A stretch of 64,000 nucleotides of DNA from Phellopilus nigrolimitatus (Eukaryota; Basidiomycota; Agaricomycetes; Hymenochaetales; Hymenochaetaceae), in assembly GCA_021029095.1 (NCBI GenBank), contig JAJOHG010000002.1, forward strand, positions 1,922,001 through 1,986,000. Direction: 5' to 3'. Positions 1 through 9,943 of this stretch are shown here, piece by piece. Both the position numbers and the translations under genes were made by a program. Under the pieces are notes generated by a model, which searched no databases, was not told where the DNA came from, and saw only the letters and a program-made list of their open reading frames with translations. Position 1 is the stretch's first letter; each line of letters opens with the position of its first letter.

Positions 1-489
1 TGCCACCGACACAGCCATACGAGCTGTCCGCGCTTGTTGCGGACTTGGTGCGGCTTGCGCGCCACTTATTGCGTCCAGCCGGCCGGCTTGTATTTTTCCT
101 GCCGACGGTGACAGACGAATACGCAGAGGTAGATGTGCATGCGCTGCTCTGTGAGGGCATGGAAATCGTCGCGAACTCCGTTCAGGATTTTGGGTCATGG
201 GGGCGCAGGGTGGGGTGCACTCTTATAGCTCTGTTGATTAGCGCTTACGCTGCATTTTTATCACCGGCAGTTGATCACAATTAGGAAGACCACGAGCGAG
301 GAGTATGCCTCGCCTTTTGGCCACACAGCCGAGGGGTTTAGCGCAGAAGACGACAAGCAGATGAGAGAGGACGGCGAGAGCCGCATACCAGCGCATAAGG
401 ATTTCCGGGAGAAATATTTCAGAGGATTTCGAAAAGATGACGCCGATGAACATTCGGAACAGGAGCAGAAATCGGAGAACCGGGATTGA
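1..489 (+). CDS. TRM11: TRM11-like tRNA (guanine-N2-)-methyltransferase, C-terminal part
   Basis: This is the 3' end of a gene that starts before the window; the frame is open from base 3. Exon 3-209 carries the end of the methyltransferase fold (LLRPAGRLVFFLPT, then ELVANS-like and FGSWGRR). An intron at 210-270 (GT...CAG, phase 0) is followed by exon 271-489, beginning LITIRKTTSEEY and ending with a FREKYFRGF motif and a charged tail. Known family role: the catalytic subunit that, with TRM112, makes N2-methylguanosine at position 10 of tRNAs. The WGRR-LIT junction and the FREKYF end are typical of TRM11 proteins. The SAM-binding and NPPY motifs lie outside the window, so catalytic integrity cannot be judged. 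It is convergent with the complex I gene that follows. Confidence 0.85.
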
Positions 490-745
490 TGATATGTCCA
501 TAATGATGTGCTAGTGTCATCATAACTCCGAAACTGTAGAAGTCACACTTCTGTAATAGTACCGAATACGCGTAGACCAGGTCGTTGCGAAGCGGCGCTC
601 TTGTGAAGCCAATTCGGCTCTAAGACACAGCGAATTGCAATTGTCTTGTTTGACAAATTCAATTAGAAGAATACGGAGTGCTACACAGGGTTTAGCCACG
701 AAGAGCTCGAGTTGCCAGTGCAACTCACAGAACGCCATAACCCCC

Positions 746-943
746 CTAATGATGGCCGCCGTCCTCCTTCACCCTGGTCTTCGAGTAGACGTTGTCCGCA
801 ACAACGTAAGCGGTGAACGCGACGACAGCGATGCCAAAACCAGGGAATATGTTTTTGAACATGGCGGCGTTGGAGAATATGGGGTGCCTGCGCCACGCCT
901 CGCGCTTTGCCCATGGATCGCGGAAAAAAGGCTGCTGCGACAT
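746..943 (-). CDS. NADH:ubiquinone oxidoreductase B12 (NDUFB3-like) subunit
   Basis: A 65-residue single-exon protein. ATG at 943 gives MSQQPFFRDPWAKREAWRRH; the codon nine bases upstream in the same frame is GTG, so 943 is the first usable start. The DPWAKREAWR motif followed by a single hydrophobic segment (FPGFGIAVVAFTAYVVAD) is the hallmark of the B12/NDUFB3 accessory subunit of mitochondrial complex I, a one-span inner-membrane protein of the proton-pumping arm. Length and architecture match the family. It is divergent from TOP1, sharing a 320 bp promoter region, and convergent with TRM11. Another complex I gene (NDUFS7) lies about 51 kb away. Confidence 0.9.
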   Translation of the reverse strand: MSQQPFFRDPWAKREAWRRHPIFSNAAMFKNIFPGFGIAVVAFTAYVVADNVYSKTRVKEDGGHH

Positions 944-1133
944 GATGCACACTGCGGACGCATGTCAGCGCTGTGAAAGTGGGAGAAAGTAGTAGACTGA
1001 CGCTGTGCTCGTTGTGCTGTGGTCGTTGTCGAGAGTGAGCTCGGCCGCTCAGGTGACGCTTCTAGGCCAGTGACAGCCAGTTTAGGGCCGGCTCGGCAGG
1101 ACTTCGACAAATCAGACCCTATTTCCCCTTTCC

Positions 1134-1140
1134 TATATAA
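1134..1140 (+). promoter_or_regulatory. TATA-like element upstream of TOP1
   Basis: The sequence TATATAA lies about 125 nt before the TOP1 ATG, within the 320 bp region shared with the divergent complex I gene. Position and sequence fit a TATA box. The transcription start is not known, so the assignment to TOP1 is an inference from orientation and distance. Confidence 0.4.
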
Positions 1141-1263
1141 CCACCCTAGTTGTATTTCCCAGCTCTTTTTACTCCTTGCGCTAAACCCCATCGTCCCCTC
1201 CGCTTTTCTGTTTTATCATTTTTGCCTCCGTCGGTGTGTTGGAATCTGTGCCTCGCCAGCGCC

Positions 1264-4200
1264 ATGTCCAGCGACCTCACGATGTACTCGGACGACGACA
1301 AACCGCTTGGGCTCGATCCCGCTGTGCGTGCCCAGGCCAATGGACACGTCAGTCATGCGAACGGGGGGCACGCAGCCGACGAAGACAGCTCGATGAGCGA
1401 AGACGATGTTCCGCTCCTAGTACGTGGCCTCCGCATACAGCACGCACTACCACATGTACTCACAGAGGTCATATGCTTTCCCATACGTTACTCTAGTCGC
1501 AGTCTTCGCGCGTTAAAGCCGAGTCCGAGACGCCGAAACGTCCACAGAAGCGCAAGGTCGCCACGTACACGTCGTCTAGCGACGACGACGCGCCCCTCGC
1601 ATCTTCATCGCCCGTGAAGCATGTGCGCTCTGTGGCTGCGTCCTCACTCAGCGCGGGTTCCGCCACCGTCGTTCCCACAGATGTCGACGACAAGGTCAAA
1701 GTAAAGCGCAGCGCGAAGAGCCGGAGGACCGTGGCTGCGGACGCATTCAGCGATGAAGACGATGCACCACTCGGCAAGAAGAACCCTGCAACGAACGGCA
1801 AGGCGAATGGCTCGAACGGCAAGATAAATGGTACCAACGGCAAGGTAAACGGCACGAACGGAAAAGCGAAAGCGCCGCCGAAGAAAAGGGTGAAGAAGGA
1901 AGAGGATGAAGACGACGCTTTTGCGGCGGGCTCTGAGGATGAGAAGCCGAAGAAGAGGAAAAAAGCAACGACAGCGAAGGGCAAGGCGAAGAAGGAGGAG
2001 GCATCGGACGATGACAAGCCACTGACCACATCGAAAAAAGCTAAGTTGAACCCTGCTGACGACGACGAGACCAAGGCGAAGCCGAAGAAAAGAGCTACGA
2101 AGCCGAAGAAGGAGGACTCTGAGGTCCCTACGTCGCAGGCGAAGAAGAAAGGAAAGAAGGAGGATTCGGAGGAAGGAGAGGACGTCTTCCGCTGGTGGGA
2201 GGCCGAGGATCCCAATGGTGATGGCTCGATCAAATGGACGACGCTCGAGCACAACGGTGTCTACTTCCCTCCTCCTTACGAACCTTTACCTTCCGATGTG
2301 AAGATGAAGTACGCCGGTGCGTATCTACGAACCACCTTCAGCGCACGATTTCATTTAGCAGTATACTTTAGGCCGTCCCGTTGATCTTCCGCTAGAATCG
2401 GAAGAGGTTGCTGGCTTTTATGCACAGATGATTGAGACCGATCACGCACAAGACCAGATTTTCAACAAGAACTTCTTCAAGGACTTCCTCACGGTCCTCG
2501 AGAAGTATCCTCCTGTGTGTCTACGTTCTTTGTAACTCTTTTTTCATGACGCTAAATGTATTTTGCAGCGTGATGGCACGAAGATCAAGGACTTTGAGCT
2601 CTGCGACTTCCGTCCTATGTACGAGTTCTATGAGGCGGAGAAGGCAAAGAAGAAAGCTTTGAATTCAGCACAGCGGAAGGCCCTGAAGGCAGAGAAGGAC
2701 AAGCTCGAGGAGCCGTTCACTACGTGTGTCCTTGATGGACGTAAAGAGAAGGTCGGCAACTTCAGAGTCGAACCTCCTGGTCTCTTCCGTGGTCGTGGTG
2801 AACATCCTCGCAAGGGCACCCTCAAGGTGTGTAAGCTTCTCTTGCAGTATGCTCTCTAATGCTGAGTTCTATCATCGCTAGTTCCGTGTACACCCAGAGG
2901 ACATTACTATCAATATCGGTGAGGGCGTCCCAGACCCCACGCCGAATATACCCGGCAAGTGGAAGAACGTCATCCATGATCAAACAGTGACGTGGTTGGC
3001 GAACTGGACGGAGAACGTCAACGGCCAACACAAGTACGTGTTCCTTGCTGCAGGGTCGTCGCTCAAGGGTCAGAGCGACAAAGGGAAGTTCGAGAAGGCC
3101 AGAGAGCTGAAGGTAGGTATTTCTTCCGTCATAGTTTTTTCTTTATCGACCCAACACTTATCTTCGATCAAGGATCACGTCGACCGCATTCGCCAAGACT
3201 ACAGTGTCGAGCTGCGGACCAAGCTCATGGCAGACCGTCAGCGCGCGACAGCCATGTACTTCATCGATCGTCTTGCCCTTCGTGCGGGTAACGAGAAGGG
3301 AGAGGATGAGGCAGACACGGTCGGCTGTTGTTCGCTGCGTTGCGAGCACGTCACGCTTGAGCCGCCGAACCTACTCATTTTCGACTTCCTGGGTAAAGAT
3401 TCGATCCGCTTCTACAAGCGCGTCGAGGTCGAACCACAGATCTTCAAGAATGTCCGTATCTTTAAAGAGAACAAGGAGGATTCGGATGCGCTCTTCGATC
3501 GTGTCAATGTAAGATCCTTCTTCAATTGTGTCATCGCTTCACTCGGGTATTAAACTCGGTCATCGGTCTAGACTTCGCTCATGAACAAGCACCTCGCATC
3601 GTACATGAAGGGCCTCACCGCCAAGGTGTTCCGTACCTACAACGCTTCGATCACCTTCCAACAACAGCTCGATCTCTACTCGCCGAAGGAAGCATCCGTC
3701 CAGGAGAAGCTGAATGCATACAACAAGGCAAACCGCATGGTGGCTATTCTCTGCAACCATCAACGTTCCGTCCCGAAGACCCATTCGGCGTCGATGGAGA
3801 AGATGAACGACAAGGTAATGTCTTTTTGCCATTCTTCACTTCTCCATGTCGATCTGACGCTGGCTTAAAACGCAGCTGCGCGCCATCAAGTATGAGCGCA
3901 TGAAGATGCGCCACGTGCTGTTCGGACTCGACGCGAAGTACAAGAAGAAGAAAGAGTATAAGGATGACGAGTCGGACATCGACGACGAGTGGGTCGCACA
4001 GCACGAAGACACAATGAAGGAGAAGGAGATCGAGAAGGTCAAGAAGAAGTTCGCGAAGGACAACGAGAAAGCTGAGGCGGAAGGCGAGAAGCCGAAGCCT
4101 GAGTCTGAGTTGAACGAGCGTATTAAAGACATTGAAGCGGAATTCGAGCGCCTCGAGGATGAGCGCGGGACAAAGAGCGCGACCTTGAAGCGCACGAAGC

Positions 4201-4612
4201 CCGCAGAGAAGATCGAGGAGGCGATTGCTAAGCTGACTGAACGCATCAAAACGCACAAACTGCAGATTGTCGATCGCGAAGAGGGTAAGGAAGTTGCGCT
4301 CGGCACAAGGTTGGTCTCGTCGCTTCACATTGTATCTACTTTGTTGACACGACTTCCCGCCTAGTAAAATCAACTACCTTGATCCTCGGTGAGTCGTGGC
4401 TCTTCTGTAACTCATACCTCCTTTGCTCACGTTCGTATCTCCAGAATCACTGCAGCCTGGTGCAAACACCACGATGTCCCCATTGAGAAAATATTTTCGA
4501 AAGCTCTCCTTACTAAATGTATGTGCCCCTTCTCCATTTCTACCTTTTCGTGAGCTGATGTTACGCTTCAGTCCCATGGGCCATGGAAGCAGATTCCGAC
4601 TGGAAATTCTGA
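1264..4612 (+). CDS. TOP1: DNA topoisomerase I (type IB)
   Basis: Eleven exons give an uninterrupted 919-residue protein: 1264-1419, 1497-2316, 2372-2514, 2569-2826, 2882-3112, 3173-3508, 3572-3814, 3876-4309, 4365-4388, 4445-4518, 4572-4612. The enzyme relaxes supercoiled DNA through a 3'-phosphotyrosyl intermediate in the nucleus. The N-terminal ~290 residues are charged and low in complexity, with a run of NGK/NGTNGK repeats and Lys/Glu blocks. The core domain follows ([14 protein letters not shown], then [17 protein letters not shown]), including the active-site region around [21 protein letters not shown] long coiled linker ([11 protein letters not shown] to [11 protein letters not shown]) leads to the catalytic segment [11 protein letters not shown], with Tyr878 (codon 4375-4377) as nucleophile. 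The protein ends [13 protein letters not shown]. Degenerate fragments of this gene recur at 17.26, 20.8-21.4 and 29.6-30.0 kb; this is the only complete copy. Confidence 0.97.
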
Positions 4613-4987
4613 GCATCGTGTACCTCTGCTTTTTTTTGCACTTCTCACTGCTAGATTTCGAAGCGACTCGACCGCTTCGCTTCACCTTCTCTTCTGGGAC
4701 TTCTCTTCCCATCCTGATATTTTTTCGAGTCAATAGCCCATTCCCGGACACTGTTGTTCTACTGCAAACCTGTCGCATACTGTCTATACTTCGCAAACCC
4801 GCATATTCTTAAACCTCATCACAATATACGCATTGTTATCGAACTACCCTCTTTCGACGACGCTCTGTCTCAGACTTGCGTCTGAGATGGTGCAGGAAGA
4901 TTGCATTTATGCAAAGTGTGGATCAGGGACAACATTAGGAAACTAATTTATAGAGTACATCTTCTGACTGATAAATCTTGAATGAAG
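4613..4987. other. TOP1/SWS1 convergent 3' region
   Basis: A 375 bp stretch without a gene between two convergent 3' ends. It contains pyrimidine-rich 3' UTR-like sequence (TTTGCACTTCTCACTGCTAG and onward). Most of it is recognisable again, diverged, at about 21.37-21.74 kb, where it follows the truncated TOP1 copy, so it belongs to the duplicated block. Confidence 0.6.
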
Positions 4988-5560
4988 CTAATCGTTCAAC
5001 ACAAGCTGCGTACTCGGAATGTCACCATCGGTGATATTGCGCTCGGCGCACTTGCTGAGCCGCTGCGCGAGCTGTACGGCGAGCAAATGCTTGCACTGTA
5101 GCTCCATCGACAGCAGACACCGCAGGGAGCAATATTTTAGTGAACGGACTCTGATTCCGCTCTTAAAATTTGAGAATGCTTACCATCAGCTGATCCTCTG
5201 AGAGGATAACCGAGAATGCGAAAGATGGACAGCTGCAGTACGCCGGCTTGTGCGGCAGGAGGTCAGGCTGGACAGTATACGCCGACGTCGAACCATGAAC
5301 CTCGTAAAACGAATGACCCCACTGTGTTTTCAGATGCATCACTGTATTTATTCCCGAAACGTAATTAGAATTGGATTCGTGGTTTTCGATATCGGTCTGG
5401 AAGACGGAGAACTGGTATTGACCCCGCTCACGGTCGATGAGGTCCAATGCGGCTAAGAGCAGGTTGTCAGGGAAGAAGTGGCGCAGCTTTTGTATGCTGT
5501 CCTCAAATACTGTCCGACTCTTTCGTTGGTTTACGCGCTTCAGCAGATTGCTGAAAATAT
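4988..5560 (-). CDS. SWS1/ZSWIM7-like SWIM zinc-finger protein
   Basis: A small intron-split gene. Exon 5423-about 5550 reads FSNLLKRVNQRKSRTVFEDS, then KLRHFFPDNLLLAALDLIDRE. Intron 5342-5422, exon 5184-5341 (HLKTQWGHSFYEVHGS, then PAYCSCPSFAFSVILSED), intron 5096-5183, and exon 4988-5095 (CKHLLAVQLAQRLSKC to the stop). CSC plus CKH forms the SWIM zinc-binding pattern CxC...CxH, and ALDLIDRE...YCSCPSFAFSV...CKHLLAV matches ZSWIM7/SWS1. Family role: partner of RAD51 paralogues in Shu-type complexes that promote homologous recombination. The first coding exon and start codon were not found; an acceptor-like TAG near 5565 suggests another short 5' exon. A diverged 3' copy lies at 21.76-22.08 kb. 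Confidence 0.75.
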
Positions 5561-6091
5561 TGACGGGCTAACAATCGTTAGAAGACTGCGCGTCGCCGGA
5601 AGAATATCCAGCAGATTATGAGAATTGGCGAATAGCATATTAGAACTCGATATGCATGACCTCAGGAGTGCGGAGAAAGTTTGGCTATGGGACGTTGGTA
5701 TCTGTGTACTGGTTGTAGTTAGAGTTAACGTTATAGAGTGTCGAAAGGAGTGGCCTGCGGAGATTCCCTTTGTGATGCGTAGATCTCGAAGTTCGGATCC
5801 TAGTGAACGGCCCGTGGCCGCAGGACCGTCTAACTTTCCGATTTTGCTGCAGGAGATTCGGTATTCCGAAATAAAAGCTCATCAGAATCACACCAGAACT
5901 TGAAATTGATCTTGAAATTCAGTTTTGATGCATTCAGTTCTGGCAAGCTGGACGAGATTACATTGAACCCAACAAATGCCTCTTGGTATTCATCATGCTC
6001 AAAATATAAAAAGACAGTTCGAATGATGTACACTCGTAGCATGCAACACGTAACATCTGCTATGCGTGTCCTCGCAGCCGGGTATTCTTAC
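5561..6091. other. Stretch without a recognised gene
   Basis: About 530 bp between SWS1 and the carboxypeptidase pseudogene. Only short, unconvincing frames are present on either strand. It probably contains the SWS1 start region and 3' sequence of the pseudogene. In the duplicated block at 22 kb this stretch and the carboxypeptidase are absent. Confidence 0.5.
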
Positions 6092-8165
6092 TCAGGTAGA
6101 ACTCAGCGGCCCGCCCTTCATCGCCTGCTCAAAGAATTGTAAAGCAACCTGCCCAGTTTCGAGCCCCATGTTATTGTACACGGGTACCTCGTGCCCAGAG
6201 CCAAACATGCGGATGTACGAGAACGAGCCCGCGTTTTTGATGAGCCCCGCGGGCTGCCCCGCGACAGTGTAGTTCGAGAAAGACTGTTGCTGATAGAGCG
6301 AATTGAACTGCGTCTGGAAATTGTCGACCTGTAGAAATGACGTTGTGCAAGTTAGGAGCGTAAAGACGGCGGGCTTGATTTGGCAGCTCACCATCGCTTC
6401 GACGCCCTTGAAGTTCAGCATGTAATCCGCGTCTCCGTCGTAGATAACCGTACGGATCTTAAATAAAATACCTCAGTCAGAAGGGTAGTGAGCAGGAAAG
6501 ATTAAGAAAGCTTACTCCAGCATTGATGACAGCCTCAAGGTCAGGTGCAGAATTCAACACCCAGTCTCCGGTCTTGGCGAAGTTATTGAACACATCATTA
6601 TTTGTCTCTTGCCAGAAGCCCTGTGAACATAACTCATTATACACGCCTGGGTATAACAACGTTTGGAACGTACATGAAAGACGAGTCCTGCAGCAGGTCT
6701 GGTGGGTACGAACCGTTTTCGGGCTGGCGCACGTCTTACACGTCGTAGTCGCCCGACAGCACCGAGAGCACATTATTGTTGCAATTTGATTGTGCATCCG
6801 AGCACACCGACGTCGACTTGGTATCGTAGCACGATTGGATCTACGCAATACAACCCCGCTCACGTTCAATTTCGCGAAGCACCACCAATCCATGGGACGT
6901 ACCTGGGATTTGCAGCCGCCCGACTCGTAAGAAGAAGGACGTGTTGGCTTGCTCGATAACGCTGCTTGAGACAGTAGGCAGGTACGGATTGGATCCCGCG
7001 TACACCATATACTCTGCGTACTGCGAGAGCGGGTCCGTGAGCCCGTTCCCGACGCCGAGCGTCTTGAGGTTGATAGCCGTTCCCGTCAGCGTGCCTGCCG
7101 CGATCGCCGCATTCTGCTCGAGGAAGTAGTGCGCGAACGCCGGGCCGCAGTGCCCTCCGTATCTAGCAAGGAAATATTGTATGTTAGTACAATCCAGTGT
7201 TGTGATCGAGGAAGTAGCGCACTTACGACTCCGTCCAGAGTGAAACGTCGTTCTTCGCGTACGCGGAGACCGTGTCGTTTGCAAAAAAAGATATGAAGCA
7301 TGTTCCACACTGCTTCCGCTGCCTGCTTCGCTCCCGAGACCTCGAGGTCGCCGTGGGAGTAGCCAACGCCGACTGAAAACTAGATCAATGCACTAAACAC
7401 GATGCAAAAAGAGTGAAGGCTTCAGGGACTCGGTTGGTCGATGTAAAGCCTCTTCAATAAAATCAGTATGATCAAACCAGCTGTTTCTAGCAACACTCAC
7501 ATGTTCGCATTGTTGTTCCAAGAGTATTTATTCAAAGATACTGTTGCCTCATCTGTATTGATTCAACAGGGCTTCAGATTCTTCAGTCAAGTACAATAGG
7601 GAAGAATCAGAAGAAAAAGACGAACCCCGTTTTCTTGGAAAAGACCGACCATTGATGACGAGCCAGGCTGCGCGAGTAAAAAGCGGATGTTGAGGGGGGG
7701 AAAAGCGATTAGAATTGATACATGCTCTCACGCCGCCATTGAACCAGATCGCAGGAGTTGTTTCGGGAAGCGAAGAACCACCACCTAAGAAACCACGAAG
7801 TAAAGTTAACCGCATGACGATGAAAGCATACGCAAAACCAATTTACCACATGCTCTGGGAAGTCGTCAGGTCTGCATATCCGGAAGCCTAATAAACAACG
7901 GCAGTAGTATCTACAAGGATACGATTGAGAACGCAGCAGTAGCTTGAAGTTATAAACAAAGACAAACCAAAACGCCGAAGGTCTCGATAAAGCGCAATTT
8001 GCCGGCCACGGGAGAGCCAGACACTTGCGGCTTCGGGAGCGCGGCATCTTTGTTGACGCTGGATGCAGAGGCTGGGACACCACCGTGGACTCCGTCGACC
8101 TTAGGTATCTGACGCGAAGATACCAACAGACTCAGACAACCGATGAGCCAGAGACCTTTGCAGCG
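6092..8165 (-). pseudogene. Decayed S10 serine carboxypeptidase
   Basis: Exons in order (right to left) give a secretion-signal-like GLWLIGCLSLLVSS without an upstream ATG, then [83 protein letters not shown] with the catalytic Ser, LGVGNGLTDPL, IRTVIYDGDADYMLNF with the catalytic Asp, and GSGHEVPVYN with the catalytic His. These are S10 (carboxypeptidase Y/S1) signatures. Lesions: no start codon; a deletion with frame change before AIWFNGG (~7770); TGA at 7563-7565 where the family has Arg in GPCRIN; an extra T in a T7 run (~7282-7288); an extra T in the codon before ESGGCK (~6933); TAA at 6736-6738 in GDYDVYD; and a missing stretch before NNDVFNNF. The single T insertions could be assembly errors, but the two stops, the missing start and the deletions indicate a pseudogene. 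An intron reading could bypass the TAA. Confidence 0.82.
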
Positions 8166-9663
8166 AAATCAATCTGCAGGCTCTAAGTTTTTATACGTTT
8201 CTAGACGAACTACCGATCATTCACGTATCACAAACGAAGGACCGTCTGCGACCGCGTCTCGCACGCACGTCGCCCGGTTCCAGAAGACAAGGATACAGCA
8301 TGGCTAAGGAAGACATAGTCCAGAAACGATGATTCGTGTAGCCAGAGCATGAGAGCATAAGCTGGTAAAGCAGTACGACACAACGACACATATATGATCC
8401 TACCATGTGGAGATCGTAAGAAATAGCACGAGAAAATACGGTGCGCAATGCTGATTCAGCGCATGGATTGATGTAGCTGCTATTCAGAAGGCGATGACTT
8501 TCTGCAGATGCGGAGCTTTATATAAGCATGTGACTAGTACGGCACGCAATCGATACTCCATCCTTGCGCTCTCTCTCCTTGCTTGTTTGTATCTGTCTAG
8601 CATTGGCTCCAGCCCCCAATAGCCTCTAGGAATGCCTCGATCATATATCTTTCTCAAGCTCAGTCTAAGTTGTCGTATCGCAGGAAGTTGCAACTACTTA
8701 CCTCGATACCGCGGTGCTCAGGCTCGAGCGTGCGCAAACGTGAGTACTCGAGACTTGGTCATGCTTGACCGCTAGGCTGTTGGACGCATTTGCGGGTATG
8801 CGGATAAGCTTTGGAGGTCGGGAGCTTATTTGTGCGAAAGTAATGGCGGTTTGGTCTTACCGGTCGATGTCGAAGGCTTCGGGGACTTGTCGCAAGACAA
8901 GCGACTGAATGCGTCTCATCGTCTCACCAGTTCTCCGGGGACCTGTCCTAAGCTTTTATGCTTGTATCTGGATCACTTTGAAGTTCGACGCTGTGTTCTG
9001 GCTTTCAATTTCCCTACTCAGCTTCTATCGGGGCGACTGCTCGAGATCTGAACGTCAATACGCTCGTTTCAGAAACAGTGTCTTGTGCATACCCCGCCAA
9101 GTTTCGGTTGTATCCACGATAACCTCAAGACAGTCTCACTACTGTGTCTCAGAGACGCTTTATATGCATCCTAGTGCGTCCTAGTTATTTTGCGGAAATT
9201 TCAAATGGCAGACTCAACGTAATCTAAATCCCTAAATACAGGCTTTTATGAATACTCTTGCAAACTGTGCGACGTACAACGGTTTTCGGCACCAAGGTGC
9301 ACTCCCGACTTTTGGAGAAGAGTGATGTCCTCTGTGAGCTGTACATGATCGCGTCAGCCGTACGTCTTCTTTAAAACAGCACACCCCCGTCTCGGCATCG
9401 TGGTGCATGTTGCGCATAGGCCGCATGTGGTTCAACAGAGACGAGAAGCAGCTAAGCTGGTGGGGAAGGAAGTCTGTGCTATAGCGTCTTTGGGAGACGT
9501 ATCGGTACGTTGGCTTACGCTGCATGTCCCCATCACTATGTAAAGCTCACTTCAAATTATGTTCCACAGCCAAGCCATCCGAGGCTGCTCTGGCAGGAGG
9601 TGTTCTCACGCAAATCCCCGGCTTGCGCTCGCCTACAATTTGTGAGTAACGTCTTTGCACCCG
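8166..9663. other. Stretch without a recognised gene
   Basis: About 1.5 kb of sequence with only short frames on both strands and no family resemblance that I can see. It has no counterpart upstream of the second NLR, where SWS1-derived sequence joins directly to the equivalent of about base 9664. Confidence 0.5.
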
Positions 9664-9943
9664 AGCCGTTGGATGCGACAACATTCGTCTGCCGAGCAGG
9701 TAGGGAAGTTCACGAAGACAACTGTGATTTACGTGCTATATGCATAATCTATTGTAGCTGATGTACATAGCATGCTTTTGCTCTCGAATAAAAAAATAAA
9801 AAAATAAAAAATAAGGTTCAACGTTATCTTTAGAAATGCATGCATGCGGACGCATCGTGTCGTCGCATCGATAGCAACGACGCGCAACTTGCTCTCAACC
9901 ACCATCGTCTCGACCTCAAATCGTTGTTTTTTCACCGTTCAAC
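9664..9943 (+). repeat. Duplicated NLR upstream region (copy 1)
   Basis: This 280 bp upstream region is clearly related to about 22090-22358 before the second NLR: both contain GATGCGAC-ACATTC, GAAGTTCACGAAGAC, a CATAATCTAT-GTAG segment and CATCGTCTCGA just before the ATG. It includes an A-rich run (AATAAAAAAATAAAAAAATA, 9786-9815) and presumably carries the NLR promoter. Confidence 0.7.

Noticed and set aside
1493..2254. 253-codon minus-strand frame over TOP1 exon 2
   Set aside because: It is Ser/Phe-rich, the mirror of the Lys/Glu-rich TOP1 N-terminus, with no independent start context or homology.
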